Shown here in pieces: positions 1 to 8,882 of a stretch of 40,078 nucleotides of DNA (positions are counted from its first letter, which is position 1; each line of letters begins with the position of its first letter). The DNA lies in assembly GCA_031262785.1 (NCBI GenBank), contig JAISHB010000110.1:1-40078 (forward strand), read 5' to 3'. The stretch comes from Prevotellaceae bacterium (GTDB taxonomy: Bacteria; Bacteroidota; Bacteroidia; Bacteroidales; Bacteroidaceae). A program made the position numbers and the translations under genes. The notes under the pieces are model-generated. The model had not been told where the DNA came from. It searched no databases and worked only from the letters and a program-made list of their open reading frames with translations.

Positions 1-645
1 GAATGGACACCGGAACCTACTGTTGTTACATTTGATGTATGTAACTATCCGGAAGTGCGCAACCGCATCGATACCAAACCTGATATGGAAGGGCAGAAGT
101 ATCAAACGTCGCATAGCAATGATGAGTATCGTACATCGGTGGTAGATTTACTTCCTCCCTATACGGTACAAAAGTCGCCGTCGGGTAATGGAGCACCGCT
201 GAGTACGTATGGATGGTTAGACTACTTCACCGCTAAAGCGTCCAGCGCATGGAATGACGCCAAATTTCACGACCTGCTTATTTTGAATGTTGGATATATG
301 GGTTCGGTAGAGATGAAGACGCCTACTGTTATTCAAGGTAAATACAAAGTTACGCTCGGTTTTGGCTATGCTACGTCACAGAAATTTATGGTTGATATGA
401 CAGGTGGCAGTAACGGAGGACAAATGAAGTTCAGTTTCGACGACCAATCGGTGACGGCAACTCCTTATACCACGGTCCCGTCGAATACATTGGGTAACTA
501 TACGTATGTTCTTTTCGATGAATTGGAATTTTCCTCCACCTCTACCCATTCCTTTAAAATAGTAGTGATGGATCCTGCCGCCAGCACGAACTCCAATTTC
601 CGTATCTATATTGACTACCTGTTATTTGAACCGATAAATGACTAA
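1..645 (+). CDS. C-terminal part of a surface/periplasmic protein, probably fasciclin/DUF5108-like (5' truncated)
   Basis: The reading frame is open from base 1, so the true start lies upstream of the window; the first in-window start codon (GTG at 55) is not believable as a gene start. The visible 214 residues are rich in Thr, Ser and aromatic residues and look like a beta-sandwich: a GKYKVTLGFGYA stretch followed by alternating strands and a terminal IDYLLFEP. The end of the next gene product has a similar plan (a GEYTLSIGF strand, then a final strand before LKP), so the two are probably paralogous surface lipoproteins. The stop codon overlaps or abuts the next gene and the SusC/SusD genes follow on the same strand, which suggests one operon. 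The function is unknown; an accessory glycan- or protein-binding role at the cell surface is inferred from the neighbours only. Confidence 0.6.
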   Translation, partial: EWTPEPTVVTFDVCNYPEVRNRIDTKPDMEGQKYQTSHSNDEYRTSVVDLLPPYTVQKSPSGNGAPLSTYGWLDYFTAKASSAWNDAKFHDLLILNVGYMGSVEMKTPTVIQGKYKVTLGFGYATSQKFMVDMTGGSNGGQMKFSFDDQSVTATPYTTVPSNTLGNYTYVLFDELEFSSTSTHSFKIVVMDPAASTNSNFRIYIDYLLFEPIND

Positions 646-649
646 ACCG

Positions 650-2278
650 ATGAAAGTAATTAAACTCGTATTTGCAGCCGCATTGACTATGGGAATGGTT
701 GGCTGCCAGAATATTTGGGACGAACACTACGGTGAGCAGGATGATAATTTGAACAACTCATCTGTAGAAGTAGTCCCTCTAAAAGTGGAGGATTTCCTCA
801 AACAAAGCGAAGAGTTGAAGGATATGGTTGATTTGTTTGAGGCTACCGGCGTAATGGAAGATATGACCCAAAAAGGACAACAACTCTTCACGGTGCTTGC
901 CGTAGAAAATGGTGTTGATGAACCCACCGTGACCGATCTATCCTATTTCGCCCGATCGCATGTGTCCGATGTAGCCCTCTCCCCCTCTAATTTAAAGAAT
1001 GGACAACGGGTATTAATGTGGAACGGCAAATATGTTGAGGTATCCAAAATGCAGTTGGAAAACGGCACAGAAGATATCTTCTTTGCCGGTAACCGAGTGA
1101 AGAAGGTAATACGCGCCACCAACGGGTACGTATATATCTTGGATAACTACATCTCGGCTCCTCAATCAATGTTTGAAATCATCTCCGGATTGGATGAAAA
1201 CTACTCTCTCTTCCGGGATATGGTGATGTCGCGCAATGTGAAGGCTTTCGACAAAAATGCCAGTACGCCGATTGGTGTTGATAACACCGGTGCCACTGTG
1301 TATGACTCGGTTTTTGTAGTTACCAATCCCTATTTTACCGCTGCCGGATTAGATCTTTTATCGGAGTCGAACAATGCCACGATGCTAATTCCTTCCAATA
1401 AGGTAATAGAAGCTGCATGGGAGCAAGCCGAAACTAATCTGAAGGCATGGAATATGACACGAGTAGACTCAATCTATAAAAATTGGGTATTCCAAGCCTC
1501 TTTCTTTAAAGAGAATTACGGGAAAGAAGACTTCGCTACCAATGAAGATTTAACTTCTATCTTTAGTAAACAGTGGAGAACCACCGTTCAAAAGGTTGAT
1601 TTGGAACATCCTATTCAGATGAGTAACGGCGTGGCATACTATGTCACTGAGTTGAAGATACCAACCAATGTGCTTATTTATCGATTGAAAGATTTCTTCT
1701 ATCCTTATGAGTCACTCTCGGCGGAAGAAAAAGCCACATTCTATAAAGAAGATGGTATCTATTTCAATAAGTGTAACACCGATGTAGCGGCTTGGTCGGG
1801 ATGGCCCGGCTACTTCCCTAACATCATCAATCGCGTCTTGATGTATGAGTTTGATGATCAGGAAAGTGCCAATGCTACGGGTAGCCTGGAATTCATTCCC
1901 TATCACTACGATACACATGCAGTTGCTTATCGCATTCCTGCCGGTGAATACACGCTCTCTATCGGATTTAAACAGAAGATGGCCGTAGCGGTAGATTTTT
2001 ATGTTGATGATGAATTCTTGGCCAAGATTCCTTATACCACAGGAACCACCTATCATTATGACCGTGGTGCCGGTGGTTATCCCGAAGGATTTGACCTTGA
2101 CAAAGCTACTGACAAGAAGAAGAGCAACTACGACCGCGATGGCGGTGCCGTAGGTCTAATTACCCTCACCGGTGAACCGGCTTCGCTGACTTTCCGCATG
2201 GAATTTACGGGTACTGCCAAAGGAGGCGACATCGTGTTACACCATTGGTGCCTGAAACCGACGAAGAACTGTTACTAA
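650..2278 (+). CDS. Fasciclin (FAS1)-domain lipoprotein of a Sus-like operon
   Basis: The predicted product has 542 residues. I prefer the ATG at 650 over the in-frame ATG at 638: it gives a normal lipoprotein signal (basic MKVIK, hydrophobic core, lipobox GMVGC with Cys19) and avoids overlap with the previous gene. Residues of roughly 40-170 resemble a FAS1 fold: a FTVLAVEN strand, then a DLSYFARSHV segment and NGQRVLMWNGKYVEV. A second FAS1-like region follows at about 170-350, with NATMLIPSNKVIEAAW. The last 150 residues form a separate beta-rich module beginning near RVLMYEFDD. FAS1 domains are adhesion or protein-contact modules, and in Bacteroidota they often sit beside SusC/SusD. It probably sits in the outer membrane. 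It lies 22 bp upstream of the preferred susC start. The substrate is not evident. Confidence 0.75.
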   Translation: MKVIKLVFAAALTMGMVGCQNIWDEHYGEQDDNLNNSSVEVVPLKVEDFLKQSEELKDMVDLFEATGVMEDMTQKGQQLFTVLAVENGVDEPTVTDLSYFARSHVSDVALSPSNLKNGQRVLMWNGKYVEVSKMQLENGTEDIFFAGNRVKKVIRATNGYVYILDNYISAPQSMFEIISGLDENYSLFRDMVMSRNVKAFDKNASTPIGVDNTGATVYDSVFVVTNPYFTAAGLDLLSESNNATMLIPSNKVIEAAWEQAETNLKAWNMTRVDSIYKNWVFQASFFKENYGKEDFATNEDLTSIFSKQWRTTVQKVDLEHPIQMSNGVAYYVTELKIPTNVLIYRLKDFFYPYESLSAEEKATFYKEDGIYFNKCNTDVAAWSGWPGYFPNIINRVLMYEFDDQESANATGSLEFIPYHYDTHAVAYRIPAGEYTLSIGFKQKMAVAVDFYVDDEFLAKIPYTTGTTYHYDRGAGGYPEGFDLDKATDKKKSNYDRDGGAVGLITLTGEPASLTFRMEFTGTAKGGDIVLHHWCLKPTKNCY

Positions 2279-2300
2279 TTTATAGATGAAGATTACTGAT

Positions 2301-5300
2301 ATGAAAAGAATAAAAACCATAGTTACTACGATACTGCTATCGCTGCTCGTCACCAATGCCTACGGGCAGGAAAGTCGTAAGGTTAGCGGCAAAATACTTT
2401 CGTCGTTAAATACGCCCATTCAGGATGCTATTGTTTCAGCTAAAGGCGCGGAAAACGTGACAAGTGATAGCGATGGAAGTTTCCAAATAGAACTGAAAGC
2501 CGGAGTGGACCATCTTTCTGTATGGGCATCGGGCTATTATACTGTGAATGAAGATGTGGATGGTCGTTCGAATGTGATTATTTTGATGATACCCGAAAAT
2601 CAGTATAAGTATAATCAGACACTGGTATTGCCTTTTCGCACTGAAGAATCGATTGATGGATCAGGCACTGCAACCAATATCGCCAAAAAGGATTTTGTGT
2701 TGGGACGACAAAAGATTGGACAGGCGCTTAATGCACAGGTGGCTGGTTTGCGGGTAACACCCATCAGCGGTATGCCGGGTGAAGGTTCATACATGAATTT
2801 GCGTGGTATTCGTTCGTTGACTTCGACGAATGCACCGTTGATTGTGCTCAATGGCGTTCCTTATATGCCCGACAGCCACGAATCACAACTTTTGATGGGA
2901 TTGTCGCGTGATCAGCTTCAGGCCTATAACATCAATGACATCCAAAACATCACCGTATTGAAAGGTGCCGATGCCTCTATCTACGGTTCAATGGGCGCAA
3001 ATGGTGTGATAATGATTGAAACAGACGGAACCGCTTCTGACGATTTAGAAACCAAGATCAGCTATTACGGGGTATATGGCACCAGCTGGAACAGTAAACG
3101 CATGCCTCTGCTCGAAGGGATGGGCTATAAATCTTATCTTTCCGACATCGGCATGAGTTACTTTGGAAACATGGAATCTTTCTTTGTTGACTTTCCTTTC
3201 TTGCAGAACCCCAACGGCAAGTATGGTTATCTCTACAACAATACCACCGATTGGCAAGATGAGATTTATAAGAATGGCTTCATGACCGAGAATCTCTTCA
3301 GAGTGGAGGGCGGTGATAACATTGCTAAATACGACCTTTCGGTAGGCTATGCACTCGACAAAGGGGTCCTGAACAATACCCAGATGCAACGCTATCACAC
3401 CTTGTTAAATACCAATGTGCTTATCAGCAAACAATTCGAGATGTTTGCCACCGTAGGTTTGGCTTACATGAACGGTCATTTCCAAGAGCAAGGCATGTCT
3501 TACGAAACCAATCCCATCTTGGCGTCCTATATGCGTTCGCCTTTGCTTAGCCCCTATAAGAAGGATTCTGATGGTAAGTTATTGCAGGAATATTCGAGCT
3601 ATTATTACGGTAACAGCACCAACATGGATTTTGCCGTTAGCAATCCGTTGGCTATTGTCAATACGTTGGATGCGCACAACAAACAATACGACGTGAACCT
3701 GCGTGCCGGTTTGACCTATCGTCCGATGCAGAATCTCTCCTTTACCGGAACCGTCGGACTGTTCTACAACTACAACGGGGAAACCCTCTTTATCCCGGGT
3801 GTGGACGGAAGTGGAATCCTACCTATTATCGACCGCTACGGGCGTGCTAACAACTCGGTAAAGAACGGAGTAGCTGAGACTATGAATCTCTATCTGAACT
3901 TGAACGGTAGCTATCAAAAGCAATTCGGTACCAAACACTTGATGAATGTGCTGGCCGGATGGCAGCTGATGACCACTCGTAATGAATATGACGGCGGAAT
4001 GGGCCGCAATACCCCGAATGACTTCTATCAAACTTTGGGCAATACGGAATCTATTGGGCGTCGATTCTTCGGATACTTAGAGAAATGGAACTGGATGAAC
4101 TTCTACGCACACGGCGATTATACCTATAATGATGTAGTGAAAGCGTCGGTAAATTTGGCTGTCGACGGAGCCTCTTCCACCGGAGTGGATGCTGCCCGCT
4201 TTTATGCCTATCCTTCGGTAGGGGTAACCGGCATGTTGAAGAACTGGTTGCTTCCTAACTCTACGTGGGTGAATCGTTTGGATGTACGTGGTGAGTATTC
4301 CCTTACCGGTAATAGCCGTTTCTCGTCGAATCTGGCCAAGTATTACTACACGAGTGCTCCTTATCAGGAGGTGTCGGGCATTGTACGTGCCGGCATTCCG
4401 AACACTAAGCTGAAACCCGAACAAAGTTCGCAAATCAACCTTGGTCTCGATCTTTCCGCCTTGCGTAACCGCATTAGTTTGTCACTGGACTATTACAATA
4501 CCACCACGAGGGATGTTATTTTCGCCATGAATACTCCGGCTGTGTTCGGCAGCTCACTCTACTTCGACAACAGCGGAAAGACCGTCAATCAGGGCATTGA
4601 GTTGGCTCTGCAGGCGTCCCTGCTTCGTTTTCGCAATTTCGAGTGGATTGTAGGCGGTAATATTGCCAAGAATAACAGTAAAATCAGCGCTATCGAAGGT
4701 GTCGATGAAGTGATTACCTCTTTCTCGGACGGTTCGAAGCTGATCTCGAAGGTGGGCAACACCATGTCGGAGTTTTACGGTTATCAAGCCGCAGGTGTCT
4801 TCTCTACCCAGGCCGAAGCAAATGCGGCTAATCTGAAAACCCGTGGCGGGCTGAAATATGCTGCCGGTGATGTGCATTTTGTAGACCAAAACAAGGATAA
4901 CATCATTGACGAGAACGATCGCGTAGCCTTAGGTAAGACCAGTCCCGACTTCTTTGGCGGTTTCTACACCAACTTCCGCTACAAAGGATTCTCGCTTGCC
5001 GCCGAGTTTGCCTATTCCAAAGGTAACAAGGCTTACAATGCCGTGCGTCGTGCCTTGGAATCGGTATCGACCTTCGGCAATCAATCCATTGCCGTAGTCA
5101 ATCGTTGGAGTTTGGAAGGACAACATACTGATATGCCCCGTGCACAATGGGGCGACCCGTTGGATAACAACGCCTTCTCGTCACGTTGGATTGAGGATGC
5201 CTCATTTGTGCGGATGCGTAACGTCACGTTGAGCTACAACTTCGACAAGAAGTTCCTCAACTTCTTCCGTTCGGGCACCGTCTACGTAACCGGTGAGAAC

Positions 5301-5435
5301 TTGTTGACGTGGACAAAGTATCTGGGCATGGATCCTGAGTTGGCTTACTCCTACAGCGACACCATGCAGGGTTTTGACTATGCCAAGCTGGTGCAGCCGA
5401 AAGCGGTAAAATTGGGTATTAACTTGAAATTCTAA
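2301..5435 (+). CDS. SusC/RagA-like TonB-linked outer-membrane transporter
   Basis: The product has 1044 residues, typical for SusC. The ATG at 2301 (MKRIKTIVTTILLSLLV, signal cleavage near NAYGQ) is preferred over the ATG at 2286, which would add five polar residues before the signal peptide. After the signal comes a carboxypeptidase-regulatory-like beta domain (about residues 25-105: VSGKILSSLNTPIQDAIVSA), then the plug (about 125-245: GQALNAQVAGLRV, MNLRGIRSL, APLIVLNGVPY, VLKGADASIYG), then a long beta-barrel with aromatic strand ends finishing in KLGINLKF. The family works with a SusD lipoprotein to bind and import oligosaccharides or peptides using TonB energy. The susD gene starts 12 bp after the stop. 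No carbohydrate-active enzyme is adjacent, so the ligand cannot be assigned. Confidence 0.93.
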   Translation: MKRIKTIVTTILLSLLVTNAYGQESRKVSGKILSSLNTPIQDAIVSAKGAENVTSDSDGSFQIELKAGVDHLSVWASGYYTVNEDVDGRSNVIILMIPENQYKYNQTLVLPFRTEESIDGSGTATNIAKKDFVLGRQKIGQALNAQVAGLRVTPISGMPGEGSYMNLRGIRSLTSTNAPLIVLNGVPYMPDSHESQLLMGLSRDQLQAYNINDIQNITVLKGADASIYGSMGANGVIMIETDGTASDDLETKISYYGVYGTSWNSKRMPLLEGMGYKSYLSDIGMSYFGNMESFFVDFPFLQNPNGKYGYLYNNTTDWQDEIYKNGFMTENLFRVEGGDNIAKYDLSVGYALDKGVLNNTQMQRYHTLLNTNVLISKQFEMFATVGLAYMNGHFQEQGMSYETNPILASYMRSPLLSPYKKDSDGKLLQEYSSYYYGNSTNMDFAVSNPLAIVNTLDAHNKQYDVNLRAGLTYRPMQNLSFTGTVGLFYNYNGETLFIPGVDGSGILPIIDRYGRANNSVKNGVAETMNLYLNLNGSYQKQFGTKHLMNVLAGWQLMTTRNEYDGGMGRNTPNDFYQTLGNTESIGRRFFGYLEKWNWMNFYAHGDYTYNDVVKASVNLAVDGASSTGVDAARFYAYPSVGVTGMLKNWLLPNSTWVNRLDVRGEYSLTGNSRFSSNLAKYYYTSAPYQEVSGIVRAGIPNTKLKPEQSSQINLGLDLSALRNRISLSLDYYNTTTRDVIFAMNTPAVFGSSLYFDNSGKTVNQGIELALQASLLRFRNFEWIVGGNIAKNNSKISAIEGVDEVITSFSDGSKLISKVGNTMSEFYGYQAAGVFSTQAEANAANLKTRGGLKYAAGDVHFVDQNKDNIIDENDRVALGKTSPDFFGGFYTNFRYKGFSLAAEFAYSKGNKAYNAVRRALESVSTFGNQSIAVVNRWSLEGQHTDMPRAQWGDPLDNNAFSSRWIEDASFVRMRNVTLSYNFDKKFLNFFRSGTVYVTGENLLTWTKYLGMDPELAYSYSDTMQGFDYAKLVQPKAVKLGINLKF

Positions 5436-5447
5436 TTGCAATCGAAA

Positions 5448-7121
5448 ATGAAGAATATAGCAAAAACAGCAATGCTGGCTCTCGTCGTGAGCTTCTGCTC
5501 ATGTGAAGACTTTTTCCGTGTGCAAACAGACAACGTACTGGACGGCGATGACTACATTGCAGTAGAAAATGAAATGTATGCCGGCTACATCGGCATTACC
5601 ACCAAAGTACAAGCCATTGGCGACAAAGCCATCTATCTGACCGAGACACGCGGTGAATTGCTGGAACCGACTGTCAACACCGGAGCCGATTTACGCAGCT
5701 TGTATAACTATGCCGTGAACTTGAAGGGGAATAGCTACGCCGATCCGGCTCCCTACTACGATGTCATCATTGCCTGCAACGACTACATCGCAAAGATGCG
5801 TGAATTCAAATCCCGCAATGCCGCCGGCATCGACGAAGCCCGCTATAAAGCGCTCATCAGCAGCACACTGCGTATGAAGGCATGGACCTATCTAACCATT
5901 GCTAAAATATATGGAGAAGTGGTCTGGTTCGACGACCCGCTAATTGAGTTGAAAGACATCTCGCAATTTGAAGAGAAAGACCTCGACCAAACGGTTGCCG
6001 CCTGCAAAGAGCTACTGACCACCGGCGTCGACGGCATCAACGGTACGTATAAGTTTTCGTGGGTGGAATGGGTCGATCCCGATGCCGTAGGTACCGATGG
6101 AACCTATCGTTATTGGGATTATATGACGCCAGAGTATGAAGCACTCTATGCTGAACTCTGCCTCTGGAGTGGTGACTATCAAACCGCCTATCACATCTTA
6201 CTCGAGCGGTTGCAACGCGAATTCAAAGGAAGGTCCTCAGACTCTACTCCCTTCATTCGCAACCTGATGACCGGTAGCGGCAGCCGTTATAAAAGCTACT
6301 GGGCATCTATTACGCCCTATGCCTACGAAACCGTCTCAGCCATCATTTACAACTACGCCAAGAATCAAACGAACAGTTTGCTCAGACATTTCAAATACGA
6401 TGCTCCGGCCGAATACCTGCTGGCACCCTCGGAAGCAGGACGTAGTCGTTGGGCTGATCCGACGTTTAATCCACTGGGTTCCACCAGCAACGATCCGCGT
6501 GCCAATGTTACCTTCACGCAGAACAGTGCCGGACAGTGGTATCTGGCCAAATTCGGTTCTTCCATCAGCGAAACCTATCAAGACAATGTGCCCATCTACA
6601 TATACCGCGGTTCGGAACTTCACTTTATGCTGGCCGAAGCGCTCAACCAGTTGGGACGCTACGAAGAGGCTGCCTGCATCATCAACCAAGGAGTAGGCAG
6701 TGCCTGGCCGAGCGGAGGAGTAACATGGCCTGACTTCACCAGCGACTGGACCAGTGCCATGGACGACGGTACCACCCGCAAGTATCCCAACGTAGGTATC
6801 CGTGGCTCGTTGAGCATCACCGGAAACCGTACATTCTATTGCACCGAAGGCTACCAGAAGACAGCCCCGCAAGCCCCCACACTCACTCCGCTGGCCGACG
6901 AAGTCGCTGTGAAGCGTGCCAACGACGAAGCGCTGCTCGACGAGATGATGTTGGAATTTGCCGGCGAGGGTAAGAACTACTTTGCCATGTTGCGTGCAGC
7001 CCGTCGTTACAACGACTATAGTATCATTGCCGATCGGGTTTGTTCCAAATATACCGATCCCGAAGAGATTCGCTCCAAGATATTGGCCGGTGGCTACTTC
7101 CTGCAATGGGATATGAAGTAG
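5448..7121 (+). CDS. SusD/RagB-like surface lipoprotein
   Basis: The product has 557 residues. The ATG at 5448 is chosen because it starts a clean lipoprotein signal (MKNIAKTAMLALVVSFCSC); the TTG at 5436 only adds four residues. The acylated Cys is residue 17 or 19 (FCSC), followed by the EDFF motif common at the start of mature SusD proteins. The helical TPR-like body is visible from ALISSTLRMKAWTYLTIAKIYGE through ELHFMLAEALNQLGRYEEA. The C-terminal family signature is LLDEMMLEFAGEGKNYFAMLRAARR, split over about 500-530. It forms the substrate-capturing lid of the SusC transporter encoded immediately upstream. It is the last gene of the operon, and a strong terminator follows at 7166. Confidence 0.93.
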   Translation: MKNIAKTAMLALVVSFCSCEDFFRVQTDNVLDGDDYIAVENEMYAGYIGITTKVQAIGDKAIYLTETRGELLEPTVNTGADLRSLYNYAVNLKGNSYADPAPYYDVIIACNDYIAKMREFKSRNAAGIDEARYKALISSTLRMKAWTYLTIAKIYGEVVWFDDPLIELKDISQFEEKDLDQTVAACKELLTTGVDGINGTYKFSWVEWVDPDAVGTDGTYRYWDYMTPEYEALYAELCLWSGDYQTAYHILLERLQREFKGRSSDSTPFIRNLMTGSGSRYKSYWASITPYAYETVSAIIYNYAKNQTNSLLRHFKYDAPAEYLLAPSEAGRSRWADPTFNPLGSTSNDPRANVTFTQNSAGQWYLAKFGSSISETYQDNVPIYIYRGSELHFMLAEALNQLGRYEEAACIINQGVGSAWPSGGVTWPDFTSDWTSAMDDGTTRKYPNVGIRGSLSITGNRTFYCTEGYQKTAPQAPTLTPLADEVAVKRANDEALLDEMMLEFAGEGKNYFAMLRAARRYNDYSIIADRVCSKYTDPEEIRSKILAGGYFLQWDMK

Positions 7122-7165
7122 CCCTAAGATACTTTTGTTTCACTTTAGAAGGTGTTAGTAATGTG

Positions 7166-7205
7166 AAAAAGGTGGCTCTCCTGCATGGGAGGCCACCTTT
7201 TCTCG
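7166..7205 (+). terminator. Rho-independent terminator after the susC-susD operon
   Basis: An A-run leads into the stem GGTGGC/GCCACC, which continues inward as CTCC/GGAG with a single bulged T and a short TGCAT loop. The 3' arm ends in TTTTCTCGTT. It lies 45 bp after the SusD stop codon and is well placed to close the operon. Confidence 0.85.
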
Positions 7206-7258
7206 TTACAAGTCCGACACCTGTGACGCATTCGAGACGGCACCTGTGGTGTGGCATC

Positions 7259-7310
7259 CTTAACGTTGGCGTTAAGTCACCCTTAACACTAGCGTTAAGC
7301 CTTCCTTAAC
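7259..7310. repeat. Two short palindromes plus a half-site (CTTAAC...GTTAAG) at the vanZ-like 3' end
   Basis: CTTAACGTTGGCGTTAAG (7259-7276) is a perfect 7-bp inverted repeat with a 4-base loop. CTTAACACTAGCGTTAAG (7282-7299) is a second, slightly degraded copy. A third half, CTTAAC, is at 7305-7310. The second copy contains the stop codon of the minus-strand VanZ-like gene. The purpose is unknown: it could be a weak terminator or mRNA 3' stabiliser for that gene, or a binding-site cluster. Confidence 0.5.
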
Positions 7311-7693
7311 ACCCAAGGGCGTAGCACAAAGTAGCCGATGAGCGAGGCAATGCATACCCCCAGAGAGTTTGCAGCGAAGTCCAACCAGTCGCCACTACGA
7401 TAGGTGGTGAGGGTGGACTGCAAGATCTCCACCATTCCGCTAAAGAGAATAGGGCATATCATGGCGCCGATGAAAACATGCCATATTGGGGCTGCATTGC
7501 GCCGATGTGCCAGCAAAAACTCCAGCCACAACATGCCCGACATGCCCAGATACATGCCGATGTGTACTAACTTATCAAAGTTTCGGATGGTATCCAACTC
7601 AGTTCTGGGCGGATGAAAAAAAGAGAGGTAGATTACCGTTAGAATAATCAATAATGAAATAGGGTATCGTTTCAAATAGTGAAGCATACGCAT
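7295..7693 (-). CDS. VanZ-like family integral membrane protein
   Basis: The product has 132 residues, with hydrophobic segments at about 12-27, 43-62, 70-92 and 108-126. The family signature is visible: DKLVHIGMYLGMSGMLW (an acidic-Lys-x-x-His motif before a helix) and YRSGDWLDFAANSLGV (the conserved D-x-x-N motif). VanZ-like proteins are small inner-membrane proteins; the founder confers low teicoplanin resistance, but most homologues, including single genes like this one, have no known role. No glycopeptide-resistance genes are nearby, so resistance should not be inferred. It diverges from prfA through a mirrored promoter at 7714-7741. An alternative start two codons later (7687) is equally possible. 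Confidence 0.8.
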   Translation of the reverse strand: MRMLHYLKRYPISLLIILTVIYLSFFHPPRTELDTIRNFDKLVHIGMYLGMSGMLWLEFLLAHRRNAAPIWHVFIGAMICPILFSGMVEILQSTLTTYRSGDWLDFAANSLGVCIASLIGYFVLRPWVLRKA

Positions 7694-7713
7694 AAATGGT
7701 TGATAAATTGCTG

Positions 7714-7741
7714 CAAAAGTACGTAACTTTCTGTACTTTTG
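7714..7741. promoter_or_regulatory. Mirrored divergent promoter region (vanZ-like / prfA)
   Basis: CAAAAGTAC (7714-7722) and GTACTTTTG (7733-7741) form a perfect 9-bp inverted repeat around a 10-base spacer. Each arm is also a perfect Bacteroidota -7 element (TACTTTTG, consensus TAnnTTTG): 7734-7741 points toward prfA (start 7772) and 7721-7714 on the minus strand points toward the VanZ-like gene (start 7693). No convincing -33 TTTG was found for either direction. Confidence 0.6.
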
Positions 7742-7771
7742 CGCGGAAATTAACGAACGATATGATCATTC

Positions 7772-8878
7772 ATGGCGAATAACATCTTAAATAAACTCGA
7801 CGGGCTGGTAGCTCGTTTTGAAGAGATCTCCACCCTCATTACCGATCCGGCGGTCATCGCCGACCAACCGCGCTATGTACGCCTGACCAAGGAGTATAAG
7901 GAGTTGAACGATTTGATGCACGCCCGCAGCGAATACATGCAACTGTTGAACAACATCGAGGAAGCGCGAAACATCCTTTCCACCGAGGCCGACAGTGACC
8001 TTCGCGAGATGGCACGCGAAGAGATCGACCTGAGCGAACGGCGACTGCCCCGACTGGAGGAGGAGATCAAGCTGATGCTTGTGCCGGCCGACCCGCAGGA
8101 TGCCAAGAACGTCCTCCTTGAGATACGCGGCGGCACCGGCGGCGACGAAGCAGCCATCTTTGCAGGCGACCTCTTCCGCATGTACTCCAAGTATTGCGAA
8201 GCCAAGGGGTGGCGACTGGAGGTATCGAGCGCCAATGAAGGGGCTGCCGGCGGATTCAAGGAGATTATCTGCTCGGTAACGGGCGAGGGAGTCTACGGCA
8301 CCCTCAAGTATGAATCGGGCGTACACCGCGTGCAACGGGTTCCCGCCACCGAAACACAAGGACGTGTCCACACTTCGGCCGATTCGGTGGCCGTTTTGCC
8401 CGAAGCCGAAGCATTCGACGTGGTCATCAACGAAGGCGAAATCAAGTGGGACACTTTCCGCAGCGGCGGCGCCGGCGGGCAGAACGTCAACAAGGTGGAG
8501 TCGGGTGTCCGCCTGCGCTACAACTGGAAGAACCCCAATACGGGCGTCGTAGAGGAGATTCTCATTGAATGTACCGAGACGCGCGACCAACCCAAGAACA
8601 AGGAGCGCGCTCTCTCCCGCCTGCGCACCTTCATCTACGACAAGGAGCATCAAAAGTACCTCGACGACATCGCCTCCAAGCGCAAAACCATGGTTAGTAC
8701 CGGCGATCGTTCGGCCAAAATACGCACCTACAACTATCCGCAAGGACGCATCACCGACCATCGCATCAACTACACCATCTATAACCTTGCCGCCTTCATG
8801 GACGGCGACATTCAGGACTGCATCGACCACCTCATTGTGGCCGAGAATGCGGAACGATTGAAAGAAAGTGAATTGTAA
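7772..8878 (+). CDS. prfA: Peptide chain release factor 1
   Basis: The product has 368 residues, the normal RF1 length. It terminates translation at UAA and UAG by triggering hydrolysis of peptidyl-tRNA in the ribosomal A site. The catalytic loop [11 protein letters not shown] contains the universal GGQ at residues 235-237. The stop-codon-reading tripeptide of RF1 is present as PAT at 191-193 ([17 protein letters not shown]), which separates it from RF2. The domain junction [19 protein letters not shown] is also conserved. It starts about 30 bp after the -7 box at 7734-7741 and is followed after 4 bp by pyrF, so the two are probably cotranscribed. Confidence 0.97.
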   Translation: MANNILNKLDGLVARFEEISTLITDPAVIADQPRYVRLTKEYKELNDLMHARSEYMQLLNNIEEARNILSTEADSDLREMAREEIDLSERRLPRLEEEIKLMLVPADPQDAKNVLLEIRGGTGGDEAAIFAGDLFRMYSKYCEAKGWRLEVSSANEGAAGGFKEIICSVTGEGVYGTLKYESGVHRVQRVPATETQGRVHTSADSVAVLPEAEAFDVVINEGEIKWDTFRSGGAGGQNVNKVESGVRLRYNWKNPNTGVVEEILIECTETRDQPKNKERALSRLRTFIYDKEHQKYLDDIASKRKTMVSTGDRSAKIRTYNYPQGRITDHRINYTIYNLAAFMDGDIQDCIDHLIVAENAERLKESEL

Positions 8879-8882
8879 ATCT

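Noticed and set aside
7295-7693. Glycopeptide-resistance assignment for the VanZ-like gene
   Set aside because: No vanH, vanA, vanX or regulator genes are near, and most VanZ-like proteins are not resistance factors.
7787-8830. A 347-residue minus-strand frame opposite prfA
   Set aside because: It has low-complexity Val/Gly/Ala-rich sequence typical of an antisense shadow; prfA is unmistakable on the other strand.
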